Below, one piece after another: positions 35,819 to 44,225 of a stretch of 64,000 bases of DNA. This DNA comes from Vescimonas sanitatis (GTDB lineage Bacteria > Bacillota > Clostridia > Oscillospirales > Oscillospiraceae). Position 1 is the first letter of the stretch, and the number at the start of each line of letters is the position of its first letter. Under the pieces are notes generated by a model that saw nothing but the letters and a program-made list of their open reading frames with translations, was not told where the DNA came from and did not search any database. A program made the translations under genes and the position numbers. Location: assembly GCF_049060325.1 (NCBI RefSeq), contig NZ_JBMGPW010000011.1:10856-74855 (forward strand), given 5' to 3'.

Positions 35819-37011
35819 GCTATGTGATCCAAGCGGTGCTAAGCAACGCCCAGCATCCGGAATATGGCCAGGTCACGATACCCTTCCCCATCCCCAATCA
35901 GAACTATGACTGCACGATAGAGCTGCTGGAACCCCTGGAGATCGGCGATACGCTCCGGCAGGATTGTCAGGTGGATGAGTTGGACAGCTTCTATACCGTC
36001 CTGAACGCTCTGATCGGCACACAGGTCACCCTTGATGAACTGGACTATCTGGCCAAGCGGCTGGACAGCTTTGATGACGGAGAGGCCGCCCAGTTCCAGG
36101 GGATGGCCCACAAGCTGGGGCTCTCGAAAATAAAGGACCTCATCAATCTGACCTTCTGCTGCCAGAAGGCCACTGTGATCACCGATTTTTCCGACCTTGA
36201 AAAAATCGGGCGGGAACATTACATGAATTTGAATGGCGGCTGTGCCAGAACAGAAGATCTGGAGGCGCTGGATGGGACCGAAACTGCCTATTTGCTCATT
36301 GACAGCGGAGCCGGGACAGTCACTCCCTATGGTGTGGCCTATGACAACAGCATGAAGTTGGAGCCGCTCTACAATGGGCGGCAGTTTCCGGAATATCTTT
36401 ATGACAACAGCAGCATGGGATTGAAAATTGTACCAGCAGAAAACCAAGCCCCGGAACTGCTTTGGCTCCCCGCGTCAGAGCAGCAGATTCGCCGCACCCT
36501 GCTGCGGGCAGGCTGGCAGGATCCTGACCATGCGGACTACACGATAGATGTATTCCTGCTTCAGAAGGAGGCCGGCAGGATACTGAATGAAAAGCGAGAC
36601 AGCCTGCATTCACTCAATGCCATGTGCGGTGCCATTGCAAAACTGGAGCAGAAAGACAGGGATAAGCTGGAAGCTGTGATCGTATTTGCAGAACCTGAGA
36701 ATGCCGGTGCGATCCGTCGTCTGGCTGAAAATCTGGAGCAGTTCGACTTTATTCCCGGCATCCACACTCCAGAAGAATATGGAAGATACATGATCCGAGA
36801 GTCCGGCCGGTTTGAATATGATGATATTCTGGAGGCCTTCTACGATTACGAGGGCTATGGGCAGCACCGCATCCAACAGGAAAATGGCCGCTTCAGTGGC
36901 TATGGTTATGTGTCCTATCCCGGAACAATGGCGCTGGAGGATCTGATGGCAGAAGACCCAGCCGAAGCATATCAAGCGGAACAGGGCCTTCAGATGGGTG
37001 GGCTGGAATGA
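35815..37011 (+). CDS. ArdA-like antirestriction protein (long form)
   Basis: ArdA proteins mimic B-form DNA and block type I restriction enzymes when an element enters a new cell. The C-terminal 130 residues carry the ArdA-type pattern (AENLEQFDFIPGIHTPEEYGRYMI, DDILEAFYDYEGYG), and the whole protein is very acidic. At 398 residues it is about twice the classic ArdA length. The N-terminal half (VIQAVLSNAQHPEYGQVTIPFP) is probably an additional domain. Related C-terminal patterns occur in the genes at 44226 and 45472. Confidence 0.75.
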   Translation: MSYVIQAVLSNAQHPEYGQVTIPFPIPNQNYDCTIELLEPLEIGDTLRQDCQVDELDSFYTVLNALIGTQVTLDELDYLAKRLDSFDDGEAAQFQGMAHKLGLSKIKDLINLTFCCQKATVITDFSDLEKIGREHYMNLNGGCARTEDLEALDGTETAYLLIDSGAGTVTPYGVAYDNSMKLEPLYNGRQFPEYLYDNSSMGLKIVPAENQAPELLWLPASEQQIRRTLLRAGWQDPDHADYTIDVFLLQKEAGRILNEKRDSLHSLNAMCGAIAKLEQKDRDKLEAVIVFAEPENAGAIRRLAENLEQFDFIPGIHTPEEYGRYMIRESGRFEYDDILEAFYDYEGYGQHRIQQENGRFSGYGYVSYPGTMALEDLMAEDPAEAYQAEQGLQMGGLE

Positions 37012-37775
37012 AACAACAGAAAAAGAACTGGCCTGCTGAAAGCAATATGACTGCCCTAAAAACACTGTCGCACACACTCCTGCATCTTGATATCCAACCT
37101 ACAAAAATGTCACCGCTGGTGGTCAAGCACCCCTTTACAGACAGCGGCCTGGCTGGGATATATGCCGAGGATGGCAGCCTTTCGGTGGGAAATCTGCTGG
37201 ACAGCCCTGATGCACTCCGCACTTGGAGGGAGAATTTCAGTCGGCGGATCAATGAAGCAGAAACGGCCATGAACCTCTTTTGTATGATTACGAAACCCTA
37301 TCAATTCGGCTATCTGAGACTGGCGGCGGCACATCTGTCCGAGCAGGATATGGCCTCATTTCTCTCCTATGCATGGATCAGTACGGAAAGCCCCAACAAT
37401 GACCCAAATCTCAGCCAAAGAGAACTGCTGTCCATGTTCCGATCCCTTGACCCGCAGAAGCTGATGGATCAGGAGGAATACACACAGTTCCAGAACTTGG
37501 ACGATGTGGTGACGGTTTATCGCGGTGTGACATCGTATAACGCCAACAACATCAAGGCCCTGTCATGGACTCTGAACCGTGAAGTAGCTGAGTGGTTTGT
37601 CCACCGTTATGGCGAGGACGGCATAGTCTATGAAGCACAGATCAACAAAGAGCACACCTATGCCCTTTTTCTGGGCAGAAATGAGGAGGAAGTCATCGTT
37701 GACCCCAAGCGCCTCATCAATCTTGTCCCATCCCCATCACAAGAGCCAGTTCAGGGCCCAGATTTATCTATGTAG
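37008..37775 (+). CDS. Protein with an ADP-ribosyltransferase-like domain
   Basis: The C-terminal third (about residues 160-245) contains VVTVYRGV, then ALSWTLNREVAEWFVHRYG and then RNEEEVIVDP. Spacing and residues match the R-S-E signature of arginine-type mono-ADP-ribosyltransferases: Arg of strand 1, S-x-T before a helix, E-x-E. The N-terminal 150 residues are not recognised. No signal peptide is present, so any target would be intracellular. It overlaps the ArdA-like gene by four bases. A role against host defence is a guess; the fold call is by motif only. Confidence 0.5.
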   Translation: MKQQKKNWPAESNMTALKTLSHTLLHLDIQPTKMSPLVVKHPFTDSGLAGIYAEDGSLSVGNLLDSPDALRTWRENFSRRINEAETAMNLFCMITKPYQFGYLRLAAAHLSEQDMASFLSYAWISTESPNNDPNLSQRELLSMFRSLDPQKLMDQEEYTQFQNLDDVVTVYRGVTSYNANNIKALSWTLNREVAEWFVHRYGEDGIVYEAQINKEHTYALFLGRNEEEVIVDPKRLINLVPSPSQEPVQGPDLSM

Positions 37776-37807
37776 TGGAAGTCAAAAACATTTTTCAATT
37801 TCAGATA

Positions 37808-37835
37808 GCTATTGCTGTCAGAGTGTGGTAGTGTT
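37808..37835 (+). promoter_or_regulatory. Shared upstream motif, copy 1
   Basis: GCTATT, nine bases, then GTGTGGTAGTGTT. The same layout occurs at 46551-46578 before another transcription unit. It could be an extended -10 promoter (TGTGGTAGT) or an operator. Confidence 0.4.
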
Positions 37836-37877
37836 CGTGTCGAATACCGATTGACCGGGAATGAGGAGGCGCAAATA

Positions 37878-38402
37878 TTGAAATTGAAGATGACTTTAGA
37901 TGAACTGATCAACACTATGGAACCGCAAGTCCGGAAGGATAAAGCCCTAATCTCCAAATGCATCGACGGCCTCACAGAATACGCCGCTGAGCTGCGGCAG
38001 AAAGCAGGAGATCCGGGCAAGGCGCAGACCCCGGACCTCCGCCGCTTGGTGAGCGAACTGGAGGGTTGTTGGGGCCTGGATACCGAGGTCGTAGACTATG
38101 TGGCAGCCTTTGACCGGAAGATACAGGAAGCGGATCAGGCAACCCACCCATGGGCCCCCACACAGGAGCAGAGGGGCGCTGTGATGAAAGGGATATGTCT
38201 CCATTCCGTGGATATAATTTCCAGTCTTGGGGCCGATGATGCCAGAGGCCGGGTGGCAGGATGTGAAAGGCTGATACAGGAAATCGCCGGATTCTGGGAT
38301 TTTGACTCCCTGGTACCGGATGACTTATGCGCCCAAATAGAAGCCTCCCTCAAAGAGCAGGAGGTATGGGAAAACACGGTGGAGATGGGAGGGATACAAT
38401 GA
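37878..38402 (+). CDS. Helical ICE protein of unknown function
   Basis: The TTG at 37878 follows GAGGAGG at a good distance. The roughly 174-residue protein is rich in predicted helices and has two similar halves (LRRLVSELEGCWGLDTEVVDYVAAFDRKIQ and CERLIQEIAGFWDFDSLVPDDLCAQIE), suggesting an internal duplication. No family is recognised. It overlaps the next gene by four bases (ATGA). Confidence 0.6.
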   Translation: MKLKMTLDELINTMEPQVRKDKALISKCIDGLTEYAAELRQKAGDPGKAQTPDLRRLVSELEGCWGLDTEVVDYVAAFDRKIQEADQATHPWAPTQEQRGAVMKGICLHSVDIISSLGADDARGRVAGCERLIQEIAGFWDFDSLVPDDLCAQIEASLKEQEVWENTVEMGGIQ

Positions 38403-39124
38403 GCATCAATGTCTGGACCGATCCCATGCAGCACGCCGAATTGTTTGGAAAGCCTGTGCTCTTTACCAACTGGCTGATCCTGCGGGATTTGGTTCCCAAG
38501 GGCTGGCACTGCTATGATCTGCAGGGCACACAGAATAATCCGAATGGCCATGCTGCGCTGGTTGACAGGGAAAATATCTTCCACACAGGAACCATCCTCT
38601 CTCCCCAGCCCCTGAAGCGTGAAGGCACTGTCTCCCGCCGGGTCAATGGCAGCTTTCATCTGCTGGGTGAGGAAATGACGCTGGAGCAGTTCTGTGAGAA
38701 ACATGATCTGGAATATCCCCAGGACACGCGAGAGTTCATACTGCGCCCCGCCTCTCCGGATGAGGCGGGGTTATTCTATTCCATGGATGCGGAGGAGGAC
38801 AGGGTCCTGGGGACAGTGGGCCACCTGCGGATAGACTTCGGCCATGGTGGAAAGGAGTTCTGGCATACCTGGTGGCCTCATAACGACGACCAGTTCAACA
38901 CACCGGAATTCAAGGATATTCTGCAGCGGTTTGTAGACAGCCTGCGGCAGGATGGCCCCTTAAAGGATCTGAAAGCCATGAGTACCTACTGTTGGCAGCA
39001 CGGCGGCCCTATCACAGAAGATAAGCGCAGCTATGGCTATCTCGTAGAAGTGGGAAATTACCGTCTCTGCCTCCGCTGCACCCCTGTTATGGGCGACTAT
39101 CAAGGGTACTGTTTATGTGCTTGA
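38399..39124 (+). pseudogene. 5' part of an LPD28-like ICE gene split by the RIT element
   Basis: The reading frame starts at ATG 38399 (MSINVWTDPMQHAELFGKPV) and runs into inserted DNA after GDYQGYC at about 39111, ending at a TGA at 39122-39124 that belongs to the insert. The N-terminal residues resemble the LPD28 domain found in ICE and phage polyvalent proteins. Joining it to 42617-43241 restores one 446-codon frame. It may still yield a truncated protein of 241 residues. Confidence 0.75.
39106..39111 (+). repeat. GTACTG direct repeat, left of RIT element
   Basis: The same six bases occur at 42611-42616. Collapsing the two copies restores the interrupted reading frame (G-Y-C-Y-D-L). Confidence 0.6.
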
Positions 39125-39132
39125 GCACATAA
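39113..39132 (+). repeat. Palindrome outside the left RIT inverted repeat
   Basis: TTATGTGC-TTGA-GCACATAA is perfect and lies between the GTACTG repeat and the left inverted repeat. The right end has no equivalent, so the two ends are asymmetric. Confidence 0.6.
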
Positions 39133-39136
39133 GAGA

Positions 39137-39226
39137 TAATATGTGACGAGTTTGTCACGAGGGCGGTGGTGGGCGAAATGACTTGAAATAAGGGATTTTT
39201 TCATAAAAACACCTCACATAATATTT
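39137..39226 (+). repeat. RIT left inverted repeat (90 bp)
   Basis: It matches the reverse complement of 42518-42607 with two mismatches. It contains a nested palindrome GTGAC-GAGTTT-GTCAC near the outer end, a likely recombinase-binding core. Confidence 0.92.
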
Positions 39227-39306
39227 TGCGCTTGTCTGTCTGCGCACACCTTGGGATAATGAAAATAGTCGCTGATACAGTAAAATTTTCAAAGGAGTGA
39301 TGCAGT

Positions 39307-40536
39307 ATGAAGCAAGCTTGCTCATTAGAATCAATGGTTGATGCCGTACTGTCTGAAATGAAAAGACGGGGCAATGCAAAAAATACCATCGAACGGCATG
39401 AAAGGGCATACTCACAATTTTACGAGTATGCCCTAACACAAGGCGAAAACAGCTATTCAAAAGTTCTGGCGAGATCTTTTTTAGAGGAAAAGGAAAAACT
39501 ATCAGCCTACCGAGGACCTCGTTTCATGGAGCAGTATAGGATTGCGCTGAATAAACTGGACGATATTGCCAAAGGTCAAGATATCCGTTTGAGGCATTTG
39601 GAAAACGGCTATCACTTGAAATCGTCTTGCTTTGACTGGGTAATTCCGTTCTTTGAGGAACGGCTTAAACGGCGGCTAAAGAACACATATGATGTTAGGA
39701 CTCGGCTGCGTATATTGTCACTGTTTCTCTCATTTATTGAGACACAAAACGCGAAAAAGTTGGAGGATATCAGTATTAATCATATAGCTGCTGCGTTTGA
39801 AGCGTCCACAGACCAGAACCACTTTCGCAGTACAATCCGCGAGTTCCTTAGCTTTGCTGCGGAAAATGGGTGGATGCCCACTAATCTGAGTTGTTTTGTT
39901 CCAAAAATTCGACGTCATAGAGGCGTACCTACCGTTTACAGTACAGATGATATTGAAACCTGTTTGGCATCTATCGACCGTACTACGCAGAGTGGCAAAC
40001 GTACATATGCAGTATTACTTATTTGCGCCAGGCTGGGACTGAGGAACACTGATGCCTGCGAATTGAAGTTCTCTGATATAGATTGGGTCAAGAAGACAAT
40101 CTCCATTGTCCAGATGAAGACTGGCATCCCACTCGTACTGCCGCTCTTACCAGAAATTGAAGACGCAATAAATCGGTACATTGCAGCCCGCCCTCAAAGT
40201 GACCTTTCTTTTATCTTTTTGCGTCATAAAGCTCCGTATTATCCTCTGCGCAACTCGACGCTGGATTACGAGTTGCGGAAACTCTTAGAGGAGAATGGGA
40301 TCAATACAGATGGGAAAAAGAAAGGCGCACATACCTTGCGCTCCAGCCTTGCCAGTTCACTTTTAAAAGAAGGCATTCACTATCCTGTTATTCAGAAAGC
40401 ACTGGGGCATAGCAGCCCTAACGCAACTAAGTACTATACCAAAATCGATATCTCCCGTTTGAGAGATTGCGCATTGGAAGTGCCTCCACCTTCTGGAAAC
40501 TTTGAACGGCTTATAAAGGAGTCTGGACATGCGTAA
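39307..40536 (+). CDS. Tyrosine recombinase, first of the trio (RitA-like)
   Basis: The 409-residue integrase-fold protein has an N-terminal SAM-like core-binding domain (TIERHERAYSQFYEYALTQ). Its catalytic residues are Arg in ARLGLRNTDACEL, Lys in QMKTG, HTLRSSLA (HxxR), LGHSSPNATKYYTKID with His and the nucleophile Tyr. All are present, so it should be active. It starts 80 bases inside the left repeat's inner edge with an AAAGGAG site. The stop overlaps the next gene by eight bases. Confidence 0.92.
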   Translation: MKQACSLESMVDAVLSEMKRRGNAKNTIERHERAYSQFYEYALTQGENSYSKVLARSFLEEKEKLSAYRGPRFMEQYRIALNKLDDIAKGQDIRLRHLENGYHLKSSCFDWVIPFFEERLKRRLKNTYDVRTRLRILSLFLSFIETQNAKKLEDISINHIAAAFEASTDQNHFRSTIREFLSFAAENGWMPTNLSCFVPKIRRHRGVPTVYSTDDIETCLASIDRTTQSGKRTYAVLLICARLGLRNTDACELKFSDIDWVKKTISIVQMKTGIPLVLPLLPEIEDAINRYIAARPQSDLSFIFLRHKAPYYPLRNSTLDYELRKLLEENGINTDGKKKGAHTLRSSLASSLLKEGIHYPVIQKALGHSSPNATKYYTKIDISRLRDCALEVPPPSGNFERLIKESGHA

Positions 40537-41506
40537 GAAAAAAACTTTTGAATATACCAGCTACTTTGCAGCAGAGTTTAATGGTTTTCTGCAATATAGA
40601 ATTTCTGGCGGCAGCAACGGTCTTGAGGAACGACGCGTATTAAAAAGTCTGGATGACTATTTGATACAAAGTGGAATGGTGAAAAAGAAACTGGATGGAA
40701 TTATCGTAGATGCATGGATTAATTCTTTGAATGTTGGTGGAAACACAAAAGCGCATTATGTCAGTGTTTACCGGCAATTTGCACACTACCTCACCGGATT
40801 GGGTTATAAAGCGTATATCCCACCACCTTTACAAATAAAACGCAACTATACTCCGTATGTTTTCACATCCGAGGAAATGAAACGATTATTTGAGGCATGC
40901 GACAATATTCCCGCGAGACGCAGTTTGACAAAAGCAGAAGTTTGGCTCCCGGTTATGGTTAGGATGCTTTATGGTTGCGGTTTGAGGGTTGGCGAAGCAG
41001 TTTCTCTCCAAAATAAAGATATTGACTGGACAGAGGGAACTCTTTTAATCAGGGCTGCCAAAGGAAACAAAGACCGGTTGGTTCCCATGAGTAACTCGCT
41101 GATTGATGTTTGCCGTACATATCATAGTATTGCGCATCCATTTCCTAATTCCGAGGATTTCTTTTTTTATAATCACAAAAAACAACCTCTTTCAACTCTT
41201 ACCCCCTATATTTGGTTAAGGAGGGCTCTTGAAATTGCCGGTATTGACCGTCATCCGTACCCTAAACAGTTGAGGGGTGTCTGTGTCCACTGTCTTCGGC
41301 ATACATTTGCGGTACACACATTACAGTTACAGAGCAAACGAGGAATAGATCGTTTCTATTCCGTACCAATTCTTTCAACTTATATGGGGCATACAGATAT
41401 TTATGGAACGGAATTGTATCTTCGCCTCACGCCCGAATGTTACGAACACATAGTGGATTGTGCGGAAAAAGATACGGGTGACATATTCCCGGAGGTACTA
41501 CCATGA
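40529..41506 (+). CDS. Tyrosine recombinase, second of the trio (RitB-like)
   Basis: The 325-residue protein carries a complete catalytic set: Arg in YGCGLRVGEAVSL, Lys in AAKGNKDR, HCLRHTFAVH, MGHTD and Tyr in GTELYLRLTPE. Its C-terminus resembles TnpB/RitB-type recombinases. It overlaps both neighbours, which implies coupled translation and a joint complex. Confidence 0.92.
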   Translation: MRKKKTFEYTSYFAAEFNGFLQYRISGGSNGLEERRVLKSLDDYLIQSGMVKKKLDGIIVDAWINSLNVGGNTKAHYVSVYRQFAHYLTGLGYKAYIPPPLQIKRNYTPYVFTSEEMKRLFEACDNIPARRSLTKAEVWLPVMVRMLYGCGLRVGEAVSLQNKDIDWTEGTLLIRAAKGNKDRLVPMSNSLIDVCRTYHSIAHPFPNSEDFFFYNHKKQPLSTLTPYIWLRRALEIAGIDRHPYPKQLRGVCVHCLRHTFAVHTLQLQSKRGIDRFYSVPILSTYMGHTDIYGTELYLRLTPECYEHIVDCAEKDTGDIFPEVLP

Positions 41507-42519
41507 AAACAACGTCATTTTCTCAACGCCTTGGGACGTATTTTGATGAGTATCTTCCTAATGTTCGCAACTATAGCCCTAACACGATTGCCTCGTACCA
41601 AGATACTTTCCGCCTTCTGCTGGAGTATATGGCGGAACAGCAGCACATAAAACCATACTTGCTGGACTACAAACACTTTTCCGACAAGGTGATCTTATCC
41701 TTCTTGAATTGGTTGGAAACCCACCGTAACTGCAGTCCCTCAACCCGAAACCAAAGGCTTTCGGCTATTTCCGCTTTTTTCAAATATGCTTCTCAGCGCA
41801 GTATCTCCGCATTAAAGATTTGCTCCAATATAGCAAGTATTCCTCCGAAAAAGACTCCTCGCCATATTTTTTCATACTTTTCCGTGGAGGAATTGAGAGT
41901 CCTGCTGCAAATGCCAGACCCCAGAAAACCTCTGGAACGACGGGACATCGTACTGCTGAGTCTTTTATACGACAGTGGAGCCAGGGCACAGGAGTTATGC
42001 GGCATACGAGTTGGAGACATTCGATTTAGCAATCCCGCAAGTGTGCTTTTGCACGGTAAAGGCGGCAAAAGCCGTGTTGTACCTCTTATGAACCGGCCCA
42101 CAAGGATTCTTCAGCAGTTCATTGCTGAGCGCAAATTCGGAACTGCAGAAAAAGATGCTCCTTTATTTTTAAATCAGCGCGGCGAACCAATTACCCCAGC
42201 CTGTATCCGAAACGTTATTTGCAAATACATTTCCAGAGCAAAGAACATACGCCCGGATTTATTCAATGAATCTTCGTATTCACCGCACAGTTTTAGACAT
42301 AGCAAAGCAGTTCATTTGCTGGAGGCTGGCACAGAATTAGTTTACATTCGCGACTTTTTAGGACATGTCTCTGTCCAAACGACAGAAATATACGCCACAG
42401 TAAGTCAATCCATGCTGAATAGTGTCCTCCGCAACAGAAGTATACCCAAGGTGTTGAATGTGGATTTGAATGAAATCTCCCACGATGCGATCCCGGATTA
42501 TTTGAGAAAGAAAAAATAA
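41503..42519 (+). CDS. Tyrosine recombinase, third of the trio (RitC-like)
   Basis: The 338-residue protein has an N-terminal core-binding domain (NYSPNTIASYQDTFRLLLEYM). Its catalytic residues are Arg in YDSGARAQELCGI, Lys in HGKGGKSRVVPL, HSFRHSKAVHLL and LGHVSVQTTEIYA with His and Tyr. It ends (stop 42517-42519) two bases into the right inverted repeat, so the repeat forms the stop codon's end. Confidence 0.92.
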   Translation: MKTTSFSQRLGTYFDEYLPNVRNYSPNTIASYQDTFRLLLEYMAEQQHIKPYLLDYKHFSDKVILSFLNWLETHRNCSPSTRNQRLSAISAFFKYASQRSISALKICSNIASIPPKKTPRHIFSYFSVEELRVLLQMPDPRKPLERRDIVLLSLLYDSGARAQELCGIRVGDIRFSNPASVLLHGKGGKSRVVPLMNRPTRILQQFIAERKFGTAEKDAPLFLNQRGEPITPACIRNVICKYISRAKNIRPDLFNESSYSPHSFRHSKAVHLLEAGTELVYIRDFLGHVSVQTTEIYATVSQSMLNSVLRNRSIPKVLNVDLNEISHDAIPDYLRKKK

Positions 42520-42607
42520 ATATTATGTGAGGTGTTTTTATGAAAAAATCCCTTATTTCAAGTCATTCCGCCTACCACCGCCCTCGTGACAAACTCGTCA
42601 CATATTA
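42518..42607 (+). repeat. RIT right inverted repeat (90 bp)
   Basis: This is the inverted copy of 39137-39226, with two mismatches near its middle. It also supplies a spurious ATG (42540) in frame with the downstream gene fragment. Confidence 0.92.
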
Positions 42608-42610
42608 CCT

Positions 42611-42616
42611 GTACTG
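42611..42616 (+). repeat. GTACTG direct repeat, right of RIT element
   Basis: This is the partner of 39106-39111. Confidence 0.6.
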
Positions 42617-43241
42617 CTACGATTTGCACCAGCAGGAACTGGCCCAGCATAGGCGGATCATTGGCAAGGCAACCTTCACCAACGGAGATCAAAAAGAATT
42701 CACCAGTGCGCGGGAGTATCTGCAGATGATTTGGGAGGAACTGCCGGATCGAAATATCACTGGCTTCCGGTTTGAAACATTGACGGATGATCCGGAGGTC
42801 AAAAAGGCGGTGGATGATATTCTGCTGGATTTTGGCGGTGAGGGCAATCCTCGCCGCACCTGTAACTATGGACTGGCAGAGGAGGGCAAGCGCCAGCTTC
42901 AAGCCGCTGCCGAACCAGGCGTCCCACATCAGTATGAGTGGTTTGTCATCACTGAAATCAATACCCCAAAGGAGCAGCACTGCCAGGAGCTGACACTTGA
43001 GGATGCCATTCAGACCTACGAGGACAGCCCCCAACCGGAAAAGCGGCTGGGTGTCACTAAGAATGGTATCGCTACAGTGGATCTTGTATGCACCTGCGAG
43101 GGTGAGCAGCGGTTCTTCGAGGACTACAAGAAGCTGGCCAGTTTTCGAGAGGATCCAGTCATTGCCACTGCTGTGGAAAGAATCCATGAGAAACTGGGGC
43201 AGGATGCGCCCTGCCAGGAAATGCAGATGGGAGGTATGTAA
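42617..43241 (+). pseudogene. 3' part of the LPD28-like gene split by the RIT element
   Basis: The frame is open from an ATG inside the right inverted repeat (42540), so a 233-residue hybrid protein starting MKKSLISSHSAYH could be made. The native part begins YDLHQQELAQHRRIIGKATF. It includes a segment on DNA- or protein-binding-like helices (FETLTDDPEVKKAVDDILLDFG) and a second half (YEWFVITEINTPKEQHCQEL) that resembles YodL/LPD-type repeats in ICE proteins. Fusing it to 38399-39111 gives 445 residues in frame. Confidence 0.72.
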
Positions 43242-43242
43242 A

Positions 43243-44214
43243 TTGTCCATTCCGAAAGAATGGCTGGCTTTTCTGCGGGAGCAGTACCCTGCAGGGAGCC
43301 GAATCAAGCTCAGAGAGATGAAAGATCCCTATCACCCGGTGCCGCCCGGTACCACGGGTACGCTGGAAAGCATCGATGATATCGGGCAATTTCATGTGAA
43401 GTGGGACAATGGCAGTGGTCTGGCTCTGGTCATGGGAGAGGACAGCTTCACTGTCCTGCCGCCTGAACCCACCATCATGAAGCTGTATATGCCCCTCACC
43501 GCAGACTTCTATGAGCGGAACGAATGGGGTGACATCGAGGACTACAGCACAGAATTGGAGGGCGGCAGTCTCCGTAATTACGAAGGCCAGATCCTCAAGG
43601 CCCTCATCGGCAACCGGATGCCGGAGGAAGCGGAAAGCGGCATCATGCACTGGTATGATGTAGACGATGAGGTCAACAGAAAGGTGCGCTCCGTGGTATT
43701 CACGGTAGAGGAGCATGACCGGAAACTCTGGGGTGTGGCAGAATGCCGTGTGATTGGGGAACTTTCCACCCATGAACTGGATGCTCTCAAGGAGTACATC
43801 GCCGGTCAGGCTTCGGATGGCTGGGGTGAAGGCTTTGAGCAGCATGAGATTTCTGTGGACGGCGGAGAGCTCTATGTTCATCTGTGGAACAGCGATCACT
43901 GGAGCATCCAGACAGAGCAGGAACTGTTTGCCCCCAAAATCGCAGAAGGACTTCCCGAGTTGTGCTTCTCGACCCTTGCCTCCACTGGCCAGCTCATCTG
44001 CGTCAAGCGGGGCGAGAACGGCTACTACCCTTCGGACTGGGACACCGGTGATAAGGAGCGGAATGTGGAGCTGGCAGATGAGCTGAATGAGAACCTGGGC
44101 GTCAGCCCCGTCCAGCGTCAGGCCATGGAGGTGGGCAGTATGTGCGGTTGGGATGTCCCTGGCGCAGATCCCAAAGCCGATGAGCAAGAGCCGATGGGCA
44201 TGAGGCTCAGTTAG
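43243..44214 (+). CDS. DUF4314 multidomain ICE protein
   Basis: Start TTG 43243 directly follows the upstream stop and GGGAGGT. The first 65 residues (GSRIKLREMKDPYHPVPPGTTGTLESIDDIGQFHVKWDNG) are a DUF4314 domain, a small SH3-like barrel common in ICEs. The middle (MKLYMPLTADFYERNEWGDIED, GELYVHLWNS) may be a DUF6329-like domain. The last 80 residues (LICVKRGENGYYPSDWDTG, MEVGSMCGWDVPGADP) form a third module seen in similar elements. The role is unknown; all parts look cytoplasmic. The protein has 323 residues. Confidence 0.75.
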   Translation: MSIPKEWLAFLREQYPAGSRIKLREMKDPYHPVPPGTTGTLESIDDIGQFHVKWDNGSGLALVMGEDSFTVLPPEPTIMKLYMPLTADFYERNEWGDIEDYSTELEGGSLRNYEGQILKALIGNRMPEEAESGIMHWYDVDDEVNRKVRSVVFTVEEHDRKLWGVAECRVIGELSTHELDALKEYIAGQASDGWGEGFEQHEISVDGGELYVHLWNSDHWSIQTEQELFAPKIAEGLPELCFSTLASTGQLICVKRGENGYYPSDWDTGDKERNVELADELNENLGVSPVQRQAMEVGSMCGWDVPGADPKADEQEPMGMRLS

Positions 44215-44225
44215 GAGGTGTCGAA

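Larger units (their letters stand above)
39112..42610 (+). mobile_element. RIT-type element: three tyrosine recombinases between 90-bp inverted repeats
   Basis: This 3.5-kb segment is clearly more AT-rich than the surrounding element. It holds three overlapping tyrosine recombinase genes in one operon and is bounded by near-perfect 90-bp inverted repeats (39137-39226 and 42518-42607). This is the layout described for recombinase-in-trio elements. It carries no passenger genes. It sits inside the coding frame of an ICE gene. Confidence 0.9.

Noticed and set aside
39201..39389. Minus-strand frames within the RIT left end
   Set aside because: They are antisense to the first recombinase and the inverted repeat, with no ribosome sites.
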